A DNA stretch of 25,326 bases, taken from assembly GCA_900752785.1 (NCBI GenBank), contig CAADWP010000169.1:1-25326 (forward strand), written 5' to 3'. The notes under the pieces were generated by a model that was not told where the DNA came from, did no database searches, and saw only the letters and a list, made by a program, of their open reading frames with translations. Shown here piece by piece: positions 5,345-13,556 of this stretch. The DNA comes from an uncultured Ruminococcus sp. (GTDB lineage Bacteria; Bacillota; Clostridia; Oscillospirales; Ruminococcaceae). Both the position numbers and the translations under genes were made by a program. Positions within the stretch are counted from its first letter, which is position 1, and the number at the start of each line of letters is the position of its first letter.

Positions 5345-6637
5345 TTACTTTTTTTCAGAAACTTTAATAACGTCCTTACGCATATATGGTTTGAGCGCTT
5401 CAGGAATCCTGATGCTTCCGTCTTCATTAAGATTATTTTCAAGAAATGCAATAAGCATTCTCGGAGGCGCTACAACGGTATTATTGAGAGTGTGAGCAAA
5501 ATACTTGCTGCCGTCCTCTGCCTTAACTCTTATACCAAGGCGTCTTGCTTGTGCATCGCCAAGATTAGAGCAGCTTCCAACCTCAAAATACTTTTTCTGA
5601 CGGGGAGACCACGCCTCAACATCAATACTCTTGACTTTTAAATCAGCCAAATCTCCTGAACAGCACTCAAGGGTTCTGACGGGAATATCCAATGTACGGA
5701 AAAATTCAACAGTATAACCATACAGTTTATGGAACCAATCCATGCTTTCTTCGGGCTTGCAGACAACGATCATTTCCTGCTTTTCAAACTGATGAATACG
5801 ATAAACGCCGCGTTCCTCAATTCCGTGAGCGCCTACTTCTTTTCTAAAGCATGGAGAATAGCTTGTTAATGTCTTTGGAAGTTCATCTTCGGAAATAATT
5901 GTATCAATAAATTTACCGATCATCGAATGTTCGCTTGTACCGATAAGATAAAGATCTTCCCCTTCTATCTTGTACATCATTCCCTCCATTTCCGCAAAGC
6001 TCATAACGCCGGTAACAACGTCGCTGCGAATCATAAACGGAGGAATATAATATGTAAAACCTTTATCTATCATAAAATCTCTTGCATATGAAAGAATGCA
6101 CGACTGGAGCTGCGCAATATCACCGCAAAGATAATAAAAACCGTTTCCGCTGGTCTTTCTTGCACTGTCAAGATCAATGCCATTGACCTTTTCCATAATA
6201 TCAACATGATATGGTACTTCAAATTCTGGTACAAAAGGTTCGCCAAAACGTTCTACTTCAACATTTTCACTGTCATTTCTTCCAATTGGAACACTTTCAT
6301 CAATTATATTCGGAATAACAAGCATGATTTCACGAATATCAGCTTCCAGCTTTACTTCAAGTTCTTCCATTTCTGTAAGCTTTGCACCGATCTGAGCGAC
6401 CTCTGCCTTTATATTTTCAGCCTCAGCCTTCTGACCCTTAGCCATAAATCCGCCAATTTCCTTGCTTTTGACCTTACGCTGATTTCTAAGGCTGTCGCAT
6501 TCAACTTTGGTTTCTCTGTATTGCTTGTCCAACTCAATAACTTTGTCTACAAGCTCAAGCTTTTCGTCCTGAAATTTTTTCTTGATATTTTCCTTTACAA
6601 GCTCGGGATTGGTTCTAATTAATTTAATATCTATCAT
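5345..6637 (-). CDS. serS: Seryl-tRNA synthetase
   Basis: A 430-residue class II synthetase that charges tRNA-Ser with serine. Residues 1-110 form the N-terminal tRNA-binding coiled coil (Glu/Lys heptads). The catalytic domain shows the serine-binding TSE at 234-236, motif 2 with FRKE at 264-267 and a motif 3 region at 383-401. Motif 3 reads TLNNTVVAPPRMLIAFLEN instead of the common TLNGSGLAVGRTLVAILEN: Arg393 is kept but the neighbouring glycines are replaced, which I associate with a clostridial SerRS variant. AAGGAGTTA precedes the ATG. The gene follows parB by 14 bases and is probably the last gene of a parA-parB-serS operon. No T-box leader is possible in so short a gap. Confidence 0.95.
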   Translation of the reverse strand: MIDIKLIRTNPELVKENIKKKFQDEKLELVDKVIELDKQYRETKVECDSLRNQRKVKSKEIGGFMAKGQKAEAENIKAEVAQIGAKLTEMEELEVKLEADIREIMLVIPNIIDESVPIGRNDSENVEVERFGEPFVPEFEVPYHVDIMEKVNGIDLDSARKTSGNGFYYLCGDIAQLQSCILSYARDFMIDKGFTYYIPPFMIRSDVVTGVMSFAEMEGMMYKIEGEDLYLIGTSEHSMIGKFIDTIISEDELPKTLTSYSPCFRKEVGAHGIEERGVYRIHQFEKQEMIVVCKPEESMDWFHKLYGYTVEFFRTLDIPVRTLECCSGDLADLKVKSIDVEAWSPRQKKYFEVGSCSNLGDAQARRLGIRVKAEDGSKYFAHTLNNTVVAPPRMLIAFLENNLNEDGSIRIPEALKPYMRKDVIKVSEKK

Positions 6638-6651
6638 TTTAATTAACTCCT

Positions 6652-7503
6652 TTATTCTTCCTTTGCAAGCTTTTCCGCAAGCGCAGCAAGGTCTTCCTTA
6701 TCATAAAATTCAAGGATAAGCGCACCCTTGTTTTTTCCGTAATCAACCTTTACCTTACGTCCAAGACGTTCATTAAGAGAGATCTCCATTTCGGTAAAGT
6801 AACTGTCAATTCTTCTGTCAGATTTTTCATTTTCCACTTCATTGATCTCAACACTTTTCTGAGCTGCCCGTTCAACCTGTCTTACTGTAAGACCGCCGTC
6901 TGCCGCCTTCAATGCTGTATCAATAAGAAGCTCTTCATTGTCAAAGCCTAAAAGAGCACGACCGTGCCCTGCTGAAATATCACCATTTTCGAGCATTTTC
7001 ACAACTTTTTTCGGTAGTGAAAGAAGTCTTACCGTATTTGCGATTGCTGAACGTGAACGCCCTACCATTTTAGCGATCTTATCCTGAGTCATGCCGTATC
7101 TTTCAATCAACTCGTTATATCCCGAAGCTTCCTCTATCGGATTAAGATTTTCACGCTGTAAATTCTCAATTATAGCGATCTGCATTGCCTCGGCGTCTGA
7201 AAACTCCTTGATATTGACCGGTACCTCATCTAATCCCAGCATTCTTGCTGCACGCCATCTTCTTTCACCTGCAACAATTTGATAGCCTCCTGTTGGAATC
7301 GGACGCACCAGTATCGGCTGGAGCATTCCATGCTCACGAATCGAATCCGCAAGAGCCGTTATTGCTTCATCACTGAACATTTTTCTTGGCTGGTCACGAT
7401 TGGGTTCAATTTCAGATGTCCTGAGTGTAGTTTTTACTCTGACATCATTTGTATTATCGCTGAAAAGAGTCCCAAGACCGGCACCTAATCCGCCTTTTGC
7501 CAT
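6652..7503 (-). CDS. parB: Chromosome partitioning protein ParB (Spo0J)
   Basis: A 283-residue ParB clamp. The ParB N-terminal CTPase domain carries GERRWR at 79-84 and ENLQRENLNPIEEA at 113-126, the CTP-binding motifs; the helix-turn-helix at about 135-161 (MTQDKIAKMVGRSRSAIANT...) reads parS. The N-terminal MAKGGLGAGLGTLF fits the Arg/Lys-Gly-Leu-Gly region that contacts ParA in family members, and the C-terminal 50 residues form the dimerization domain. It loads on parS sites near the origin, spreads as a sliding clamp and recruits SMC. Three perfect parS sites lie 1-4.6 kb away. GAGGTG precedes the ATG; parA lies 40 bases upstream. Confidence 0.95.
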   Translation of the reverse strand: MAKGGLGAGLGTLFSDNTNDVRVKTTLRTSEIEPNRDQPRKMFSDEAITALADSIREHGMLQPILVRPIPTGGYQIVAGERRWRAARMLGLDEVPVNIKEFSDAEAMQIAIIENLQRENLNPIEEASGYNELIERYGMTQDKIAKMVGRSRSAIANTVRLLSLPKKVVKMLENGDISAGHGRALLGFDNEELLIDTALKAADGGLTVRQVERAAQKSVEINEVENEKSDRRIDSYFTEMEISLNERLGRKVKVDYGKNKGALILEFYDKEDLAALAEKLAKEE

Positions 7504-7543
7504 ATTTTCACCTCATCACAAAAGGATGATTCTCCTTTCCGGT

Positions 7544-8353
7544 TTATTTTTTAAAGCTGAATATACCCCTGCGCTTCTTTTTTGAAAGTTCCAGAGCTTC
7601 TCCAAGAATTTCATGACATACAAGTTCATAGCTTTCTGCGCCCTTTGATGTCTTATCATAATACATAACAGGCTTTCCGTGACTCGGAGCCTCAGAAATT
7701 CGTACATTTCTTGGAATTTTTGTCTCAAAAACTTCATCAGGAAAATACTTTTCAACCTCTGCAACAACATCATTTGCCACGTTTAACCTGCTGTCAAACA
7801 TTGTAAATAATATTCCCTCAATTTCAAGAGAAGGATTATAGTTGTTTTTTACAATTTTTATTGTATTCACCAATTGAGAAAGACCTTCAAGAGCATAAAA
7901 TTCAGCAAGCATAGGTACGATTATACTGTCTGCCGATACAAGACAATTAATGGTTATTGTTCCCAAAGCTGGCGGACAATCAACAAAAATGTAATCATAG
8001 TCATCCTTGCAGCTTAACAGCTGCATTTTTAATCTGTTTACCCTGTTATCATAATCAGCAAGCTCAATTTCGCATCCTGCAAGATCTTCCGTCGCCGGAA
8101 TTATAGATACTCCTTTAAATTCTGTCTCAATTATTCCTTCCTGTATACGAGCTTTTCCCATAAGAATATCATATGTACTAAGTTTTACAGTTTTCTTCTT
8201 TATTCCAAATCCCGTCGTGGTATTTCCTTGAGGATCTGCGTCAATACAAAGAACTTTAAGATCTCTTGATCCCAAATATGCCGAAATATTAATTACTGTA
8301 GTTGATTTTCCGACACCGCCCTTTTGATTGGCAACAGCAATGATTTTGCCCAT
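7544..8353 (-). CDS. parA: Chromosome partitioning ATPase ParA (Soj)
   Basis: A 269-residue deviant Walker ATPase. Residues 11-18 are KGGVGKST with the signature lysine, residues 38-43 are DADPQG, and the DCPPALG motif near residue 125 is Walker B. Family members bind DNA nonspecifically as ATP dimers, respond to ParB-stimulated hydrolysis, and in Bacillus also regulate DnaA activity. There is no N-terminal DNA-binding extension, as usual for chromosomal Soj. The C-terminus is basic (KKKRRGIFSFKK). GAAGGAAG precedes the ATG, and a good promoter lies at 8402-8430 with a parS site about 60 bases further upstream. Confidence 0.95.
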   Translation of the reverse strand: MGKIIAVANQKGGVGKSTTVINISAYLGSRDLKVLCIDADPQGNTTTGFGIKKKTVKLSTYDILMGKARIQEGIIETEFKGVSIIPATEDLAGCEIELADYDNRVNRLKMQLLSCKDDYDYIFVDCPPALGTITINCLVSADSIIVPMLAEFYALEGLSQLVNTIKIVKNNYNPSLEIEGILFTMFDSRLNVANDVVAEVEKYFPDEVFETKIPRNVRISEAPSHGKPVMYYDKTSKGAESYELVCHEILGEALELSKKKRRGIFSFKK

Positions 8354-8401
8354 ATAATCTTCCTTTCATAGTTTCTTCGGCACTTTGTACCCTCAATTAT
8401 T

Positions 8402-8430
8402 ATTATACCACTTTTTTTTCATAATGTAAA
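8402..8430 (-). promoter_or_regulatory. Promoter of the parA-parB-serS operon
   Basis: On the minus strand, TTTACA (8425-8430) and TATAAT (8402-8407) are 17 bases apart, about 48 bases upstream of parA. The parS site at 8459-8474 is 29 bases upstream of the -35, so ParB loading could affect this promoter. Confidence 0.65.
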
Positions 8431-8458
8431 TACGATTGAACTATTTTATTTATAAAAA

Positions 8459-8474
8459 TGTTTCACGTGAAACA
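8459..8474. promoter_or_regulatory. parS centromere site 1
   Basis: TGTTTCACGTGAAACA, a perfect 16-base match to the bacterial parS consensus, between noc and parA. Confidence 0.97.
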
Positions 8475-8477
8475 CCT

Positions 8478-9308
8478 TTATATTTTTGCATTGATATCTA
8501 TGTCAACAGGCATTCTAAATCTGTATTCTATGTAATTTTTTTCTTCAATTTTTTTTGAATCAATAATTATTCCTGCCGTTTTCATACTATTGATCGTATT
8601 ATTAATCGTATTAATAAATAATGCTGCATCATGAAATACTTTTTCTTTTTTATTATAATTGTTTTTATTACGCTCCATTCCAATAGCTTCATCAATAAGT
8701 CGTTCTGTACGTTCAACATTAAGATTATTTTCTACAATTTTATTTATAATCTCAATTCTTTCCTCCGGACTTCCTAATCTTAATAAAGATCTTGCATGAC
8801 GCTCGGTTAAATTAAATTTAATAATGATATTTCTTTCCTGTTCTGTAAGCCTGAGCAGCCTCAGCTTGTTTGCTATTGTACTTTGCGCACGTCCTAATTT
8901 TAAAGCTGCATCATCCTGCGTCAATCCATAAATATTTATAAGCTGTTCTATTGCTTCAGCTTCTTCAAAGAAGTTCATACTTTGATGTTTTATATTTTCT
9001 ACAAGAGAATAAATTTCATAATTTTGATCGTTAAGCTCTCTAACTATGCACGGTACTGTTGTATAACCACAAATTTTTGCTGCTTTAAAACGCTTTTCAC
9101 CGTCAATTATTTCATATTTATCTTGATTTTTACGAATAGAAATGGGTCTGATTATTCCCTCTCTACTTATAGATTCAATTAGTTCAGAAAATTTTTCATT
9201 ATTAAAATTATTAGAACTCTTATTTGGATTTGATTTTATTTGCATAATATTGATCTCAACAAAATTTTTTATTAATTTTTCCTTGGAAAATTTAAATATA
9301 CCTGGCAT
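8478..9308 (-). CDS. noc: Noc-like nucleoid occlusion protein (ParB paralogue)
   Basis: A 276-residue ParB-family protein. The helix-turn-helix region (LTQDDAALKLGRAQSTIANKL...) followed by LTERHARSLL closely resembles Noc, and the rsmG-noc-parA-parB order is that of Bacillus. Noc binds its own DNA sites, spreads as a CTP clamp and attaches to the membrane to keep FtsZ off the nucleoid. I prefer the ATG at 9308, with AGGAAGA at 9315-9321, over an upstream ATG at 9326 without a ribosome-binding site. The N-terminus MPGIFKFSKEKLIKNF then looks like an amphipathic membrane-targeting helix. Odd: the CTP motifs are altered, GEKRFK (70-75) for GERRFR and ENIKHQ for ENIQRE. Codon use is very AT-rich. 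Confidence 0.82.
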   Translation of the reverse strand: MPGIFKFSKEKLIKNFVEINIMQIKSNPNKSSNNFNNEKFSELIESISREGIIRPISIRKNQDKYEIIDGEKRFKAAKICGYTTVPCIVRELNDQNYEIYSLVENIKHQSMNFFEEAEAIEQLINIYGLTQDDAALKLGRAQSTIANKLRLLRLTEQERNIIIKFNLTERHARSLLRLGSPEERIEIINKIVENNLNVERTERLIDEAIGMERNKNNYNKKEKVFHDAALFINTINNTINSMKTAGIIIDSKKIEEKNYIEYRFRMPVDIDINAKI

Positions 9309-9385
9309 TTTCTTTCTTCCTGTCATTTTAACTCGGGAAATCCCTGTAATTTTATTTTAACATCTTTTGGAAATAATTGCTATAC

Positions 9386-9418
9386 AAAAAAAGCGCTGAT
9401 TTTCTGCTAATCAACGCT
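9386..9418 (-). terminator. Intrinsic terminator of the mnmE-mnmG-rsmG operon
   Basis: On the minus strand, AGCGTTGATT (9409-9418) pairs with AATCAGCGCT (9392-9401) with one mismatch, followed by a run of seven T at 9385-9391. It lies 24 bases after the rsmG stop, so noc is probably transcribed separately. Confidence 0.75.
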
Positions 9419-9441
9419 CGTTTATATATTTTTCGTCATAA

Positions 9442-10146
9442 TTAAAGAGGTTTCTTTTTAATTTGACTGCTATTTCTCGGAAAAGAAGTCGAAGTTTGCG
9501 AAACTTTTCTTACAATGACAATTTTTCTTTTTTCAGATTCAATTTCATAGCTAAAATCATTTTCAAATCTTCCCCCCAGCAAATCAACTGCATTTAAAGA
9601 CGCGTTTATGTTTTCAGAAGGACCTTTCATTGCAGCAAAAATTCCGCCGACTTTAACAAACGGCAGACAATATTCACTTAAAAGAGACATATTAGCTACT
9701 GCACGAGCACAGGAAATATCAAATTTTTCCCTGTATTCAGGCATTCTCCCAATTATTTCTGCTCGTCCATGAATAAATTCCGCATCAATTTCAATCTTTT
9801 GGCAAAGATTCTTTAAAAACGTAATTCGCTTATTTAAGCTATCCAAAAGTGTAATTTTTATATCAGGATAAAAAATTTTTATAGGAACAGACGGAAATCC
9901 TGCCCCTGTTCCCACGTCAATAATTGCAGATTTCTTGCTGAAATCAACATATTTTGTAAGCAAAATACTGTCAATAAAATGCTTATATAACATTTCAACA
10001 GGATCAGTAATTGCCGTAAGATTTACATTTTTATTATACTCGACAAGAAAATCAGCATAAATACAAAGCTGATCGTACTGTCTTTTATTTAAATTTATCT
10101 CGTATTTATCAAATATATTTGAGACTGTTTCAAAATTAGGCAGCAT
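9442..10146 (-). CDS. rsmG: 16S rRNA (guanine527-N7)-methyltransferase RsmG (GidB)
   Basis: A 234-residue Rossmann-fold methyltransferase. The SAM-binding motif DVGTGAGFPS is at residues 77-86, followed by the acidic LLDS and the RGRAE-like HGRAEII and CARAVANMS motifs typical of RsmG. It methylates N7 of G527 in 16S rRNA; loss gives low-level streptomycin resistance in known bacteria. The ATG at 10146 is chosen because AAAGGAGG lies just upstream and it sits one base after the mnmG stop; a longer frame to 10182 would overlap mnmG. The C-terminal tail after KIVIVRKV is Ser/Lys-rich and unassigned. Confidence 0.95.
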   Translation of the reverse strand: MLPNFETVSNIFDKYEINLNKRQYDQLCIYADFLVEYNKNVNLTAITDPVEMLYKHFIDSILLTKYVDFSKKSAIIDVGTGAGFPSVPIKIFYPDIKITLLDSLNKRITFLKNLCQKIEIDAEFIHGRAEIIGRMPEYREKFDISCARAVANMSLLSEYCLPFVKVGGIFAAMKGPSENINASLNAVDLLGGRFENDFSYEIESEKRKIVIVRKVSQTSTSFPRNSSQIKKKPL

Positions 10147-10147
10147 A

Positions 10148-12025
10148 TTACACCTCCTTTTTTTGTTGAATCCATACTGCAAGCAAATTAATATCAGCCG
10201 GTGAAACTCCCGAAATTCTTGAAGCCTGTCCCAATGAAGCCGGTTTTATTTTATTAAGCTTTTCCGCAGCCTCGATTCTCAATCCTTTTATCTGACTGTA
10301 ATCGGTATTCTGAGAAATTTTTTTGTTTTCAAGCTTTCTCATTTGTTCGATCTGTGCAAGCTGCTTTGAAATATAGCCTTCATATTTTATTTCAAGTTCT
10401 ACTTCTTCGCATATTTCTTCGCTTATCGCAGGACGATGAATATCAAATCTTGCAAGTTCATTGTAATTTAGCTGCGGACGCCTTATTAAATCAGCAAGCT
10501 TACAACCGTGTGAAAGCAACGCCGTTCCCTTTTCTTCAAGATATTTATTAAGCTCCTCACTGGGCGATACATTTACCGACGAAACTCTTTTTATTTCGCT
10601 TTCTATTAATTCAATTTTTCTTTGAAGTTTTTCAAATGTTTCACGTGAAACAAGTCCAATTTTATAACCTATCGGAATTAATCTTCGATCTGCATTATCT
10701 TGACGTAAAATCAAACGATATTCACTTCTTGAGGTCATCATTCTGTATGGATCGGAGCATCCCTTTGTTACAAGATCATCAATAAGCGTTCCGATATAAG
10801 AGCTTGCTCTGTCAAGTATCATCGCATCCTTTTCTTGAATTTTTAGCGCAGCGTTAATTCCAGCAACAAGCCCCTGCGCAGCCGCTTCTTCATAACCTGA
10901 ACTTCCGTTAAATTGACCGGCGCCATACAATCCCTGAATTTTTTTAAATTCGAGCGTAGCTTTAAGCTGTAGCGGATCGCAGCAATCATATTCAATTGCA
11001 TACGCAGGACGCATGATCTCTACATTTTCAAGACCTTTTATTGTTTTAAGAAATTCATTCTGCACATCTTCCGGAAGCGAAGAAGACATTCCCTGTAAAT
11101 AATATTCCTCAGTAGAAAGTCCCATTGGCTCAACAAATAACTGATGTCTTGGCTTATCTGAAAAACGAACTATTTTATCTTCAATTGATGGGCAGTATCT
11201 TGGACCAACTCCCTCAATTTTTCCAGAATAAAGAGGTGAACGATCAAGATTTGACAATATAACCTCATGAGTTTTACTGTTTGTATAAGTAACATAACAA
11301 TTTACTTTATTTTCAAGCCTTGATCTATCGGTTTCAAAAGAAAATGGTACAATATTTTCATCTCCAGTCTGACATTCCATCGCATCAAAATTAATGCTTC
11401 GTCTATTAACACGGCAAGGAGTTCCTGTTTTAAATCTTCGGAGTTCAACTCCATTATCAATAAGACTTTGTGAAAGAAATTTACTTGGAAGCGACGAGTC
11501 CGGACCGCTTTCATATGAAGTTTCTCCAATATGGATTTTTCCTTTAAGATAAGTTCCCGTAGCTATTATTACTGCCTTAACACTATATTCAGCGCCAAGA
11601 GAAGTTCTTATCCCTATAATTTTTCCGTTATCGGTAATAATCTCTGCAACTTCAGCTTGCTTTATAAAAAGATTTTTTTGCTTTTCGCATATATTTTTCA
11701 TATAATCATGATACATTGTCCTATCAGCCTGAACTCTGAGACTATGAACAGCCGGACCTTTTCCTTTATTGAGCATACGGCTTTGTATAAAACACTTATC
11801 AGCCGCTTTACCCATTTCACCGCCAAGAGCGTCTATTTCGCGAACAAGATGTCCTTTTGCAGTACCTCCTATAGACGGATTACATGGCATATTGGCTATT
11901 TGGTCAAGAGAAATAGTAAACATAACCGTTTTACATCCAAGCCGAGATGAGGCAAGAGCTGCTTCTATTCCGGCATGACCTGCGCCAACGACTGCAACGT
12001 CAAACTCTCCCATTTTATAATACAT
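10148..12025 (-). CDS. mnmG: tRNA uridine-5-carboxymethylaminomethyl modification enzyme MnmG (GidA)
   Basis: A 625-residue FAD enzyme that works with MnmE to make cmnm5U34 in tRNAs reading split codon boxes. The FAD-binding GAGHAG is at residues 14-19, the conserved Cys48 lies in MPCNPSIGG, and the second active-site cysteine lies in [11 protein letters not shown]. The C-terminal GidA-associated helical domain ends with [16 protein letters not shown]. The start at 12025 is supported by AAAGGAG six bases upstream; a TTG frame start at 12046 is not. A perfect parS site is embedded at 10637-10652, where it encodes Val-Ser-Arg-Glu-Thr without breaking the frame. The stop is one base before rsmG. 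Confidence 0.96.
   Translation of the reverse strand: MYYKMGEFDVAVVGAGHAGIEAALASSRLGCKTVMFTISLDQIANMPCNPSIGGTAKGHLVREIDALGGEMGKAADKCFIQSRMLNKGKGPAVHSLRVQADRTMYHDYMKNICEKQKNLFIKQAEVAEIITDNGKIIGIRTSLGAEYSVKAVIIATGTYLKGKIHIGETSYESGPDSSLPSKFLSQSLIDNGVELRRFKTGTPCRVNRRSINFDAMECQTGDENIVPFSFETDRSRLENKVNCYVTYTNSKTHEVILSNLDRSPLYSGKIEGVGPRYCPSIEDKIVRFSDKPRHQLFVEPMGLSTEEYYLQGMSSSLPEDVQNEFLKTIKGLENVEIMRPAYAIEYDCCDPLQLKATLEFKKIQGLYGAGQFNGSSGYEEAAAQGLVAGINAALKIQEKDAMILDRASSYIGTLIDDLVTKGCSDPYRMMTSRSEYRLILRQDNADRRLIPIGYKIGLVSRETFEKLQRKIELIESEIKRVSSVNVSPSEELNKYLEEKGTALLSHGCKLADLIRRPQLNYNELARFDIHRPAISEEICEEVELEIKYEGYISKQLAQIEQMRKLENKKISQNTDYSQIKGLRIEAAEKLNKIKPASLGQASRISGVSPADINLLAVWIQQKKEV
10637..10652. promoter_or_regulatory. 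parS centromere site 2, inside mnmG
   Basis: TGTTTCACGTGAAACA, identical to the consensus, within the mnmG coding sequence (codons for VSRET). Confidence 0.97.
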
Positions 12026-12057
12026 AATTAACTCCTTTGATAACAAGAACTATTTCA

Positions 12058-12079
12058 TAATGTTTCACGTGAAACATTA
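12058..12079. promoter_or_regulatory. parS centromere site 3, extended palindrome at the mnmE stop
   Basis: The 16-base parS core is at 12061-12076; flanking TAA and TTA extend it to a 22-base perfect palindrome. The right end supplies the mnmE stop codon (TAA on the minus strand at 12077-12079). Confidence 0.97.
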
Positions 12080-13438
12080 CTTTCCGACACAAAAACGTGA
12101 AAAAACCTCGTCTACAACAGCATCGGTAACTTTTTCTCCGGTAAGCGATAATAAAAATTGTTCTGCTTCATCCACAAGCACATTAACGGCATCAAGAAAT
12201 TCACCGTTTTTTATAGCTTCAATAGCAGAATCAATACATAATATTGCAGAATCAATACATTTTTTCTGACGTTCATTAGCTGCCGAAACATTATTTAAAG
12301 AATACTCATTGATCTCAAATAAATTTTCAATGGTAGTTTTTAATTCATTAATTCCCTCAGATTTTTTTGCAGAAACATAAACAATATTGTTAGATTTATT
12401 TTTTAATAGAGATGTATCAAACTTTTGTTCTTCATCAGATTTATTAATAATAAAAACGATATTTTTATTATTAATTTTATTAATCAAATATAAATCGTCA
12501 TTATTCAATTCCTCACCGCCATCGAAAACAGCAAGCACAAGCTCGGCAGAATCAATAAGTTCTTCAGCGATCTCGATTCCCTTTTCTTCTATTATATCAT
12601 CGGTTTTATGAATACCAGCCGTATCACAAAGTCTCAATGTAATATCGCCCAGCCGCACAGTCTCTTCGACTACGTCACGAGTCGTTCCTGCAATATCTGT
12701 AACAATACTTCTGTCAAAACCGCTTAAACAATTAAAAAGTGTGGATTTGCCAACATTCGGACGACCTATTATAACAGTCTGGATTCCCTCGCGAAGTATT
12801 CTTCCCGAATCATAATTCATGACAAGAGCATTAAGCTCCCTATTGACTTCCATCAATGTATTGCATAAATACTGCGGTTCAACTTCGGGTATATCATCCT
12901 CCGGATAATCCGTCCATGCAGAAAGATCGCCAAGGATCTTTAAAAGCTTTTCCGAACAGCTTTTAACTTTTTTAAATGCAGCGCCGCGGCGAAGATTTTC
13001 CGCAGCTTTAAGTTCGCGTTCTCCTGTTGCAGAAATAATGTCCATAACGGCTTCAGCTTGAGTGAGATCAAGATTCCCGTTAAGAAAGGCTCTTTTAGTA
13101 AATTCACCCGGCTGCGCATTATCCGCACCATTTTTCAATGCAGTCCGAAGAATTCTTTTTGAAACATAAAGTCCGCCGTGACATGAAATTTCAGCTGTGT
13201 CTTCGCCGGTATAGCTGTGAGGCGCACGAAAAACCGTAAGAATGCAGTCGTCCAATCTTTGCCCGTTATCATGCGCGTAACCGTATGCACAAGTATATCC
13301 TGCCATTTCCAAAACGTTTTTATCACCAAAAGGCGTGAATATTTTTTCTGCAACAGCCAGCGCATCCTCTCCGGAAATTCTTATAACGGCAATGCCTCCG
13401 GGAGCATTAGGCGTTGATATTGCTGCGATCGTAGACAA
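12077..13438 (-). CDS. mnmE: tRNA modification GTPase MnmE (TrmE)
   Basis: A 453-residue GTPase, the partner of MnmG in wobble-uridine modification. Residues 1-118 are the formyl-THF-binding domain; a helical domain contains the G domain with G1 GRPNVGKS at 225-232, G2 GTTRD at 251-255, G3 DTAG at 272-275 and G4 NKSD at 332-335. The C-terminal FCVGK carries the conserved Cys450. The start codon is TTG at 13436-13438, with GGAGG about eight bases upstream and no in-frame ATG nearby. A short tandem repeat (CIDSAIL-CIDSAIE, residues 394-407) lies in the C-terminal helices. The mnmG gene follows after 51 bases that hold a parS site. Confidence 0.96.
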   Translation of the reverse strand: MSTIAAISTPNAPGGIAVIRISGEDALAVAEKIFTPFGDKNVLEMAGYTCAYGYAHDNGQRLDDCILTVFRAPHSYTGEDTAEISCHGGLYVSKRILRTALKNGADNAQPGEFTKRAFLNGNLDLTQAEAVMDIISATGERELKAAENLRRGAAFKKVKSCSEKLLKILGDLSAWTDYPEDDIPEVEPQYLCNTLMEVNRELNALVMNYDSGRILREGIQTVIIGRPNVGKSTLFNCLSGFDRSIVTDIAGTTRDVVEETVRLGDITLRLCDTAGIHKTDDIIEEKGIEIAEELIDSAELVLAVFDGGEELNNDDLYLINKINNKNIVFIINKSDEEQKFDTSLLKNKSNNIVYVSAKKSEGINELKTTIENLFEINEYSLNNVSAANERQKKCIDSAILCIDSAIEAIKNGEFLDAVNVLVDEAEQFLLSLTGEKVTDAVVDEVFSRFCVGK

Positions 13439-13462
13439 ATTAAATCCCTCCTCAATTAATAA

Positions 13463-13490
13463 AGCCTATCACTTTAAAAGGTGATAGGCT
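13463..13490 (-). terminator. Hairpin between jag and mnmE, weak terminator or processing site
   Basis: AGCCTATCAC (13463-13472) pairs with GTGATAGGCT (13481-13490). On the minus strand it is followed only by a broken T-rich stretch (TTTATTAATT), so termination would be partial. It separates the rpmH-to-jag block from mnmE. Confidence 0.45.
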
Positions 13491-13556
13491 CATCAAATTC
13501 AGAATTAAGGCTATACAGTACAAATAAATACGTAATATTTGTTATACAATGCATCC

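Noticed and set aside
9308..9326. Upstream ATG of noc at 9326
   Set aside because: No ribosome-binding site, whereas the ATG at 9308 has AGGAAGA and gives a Noc-like N-terminus.
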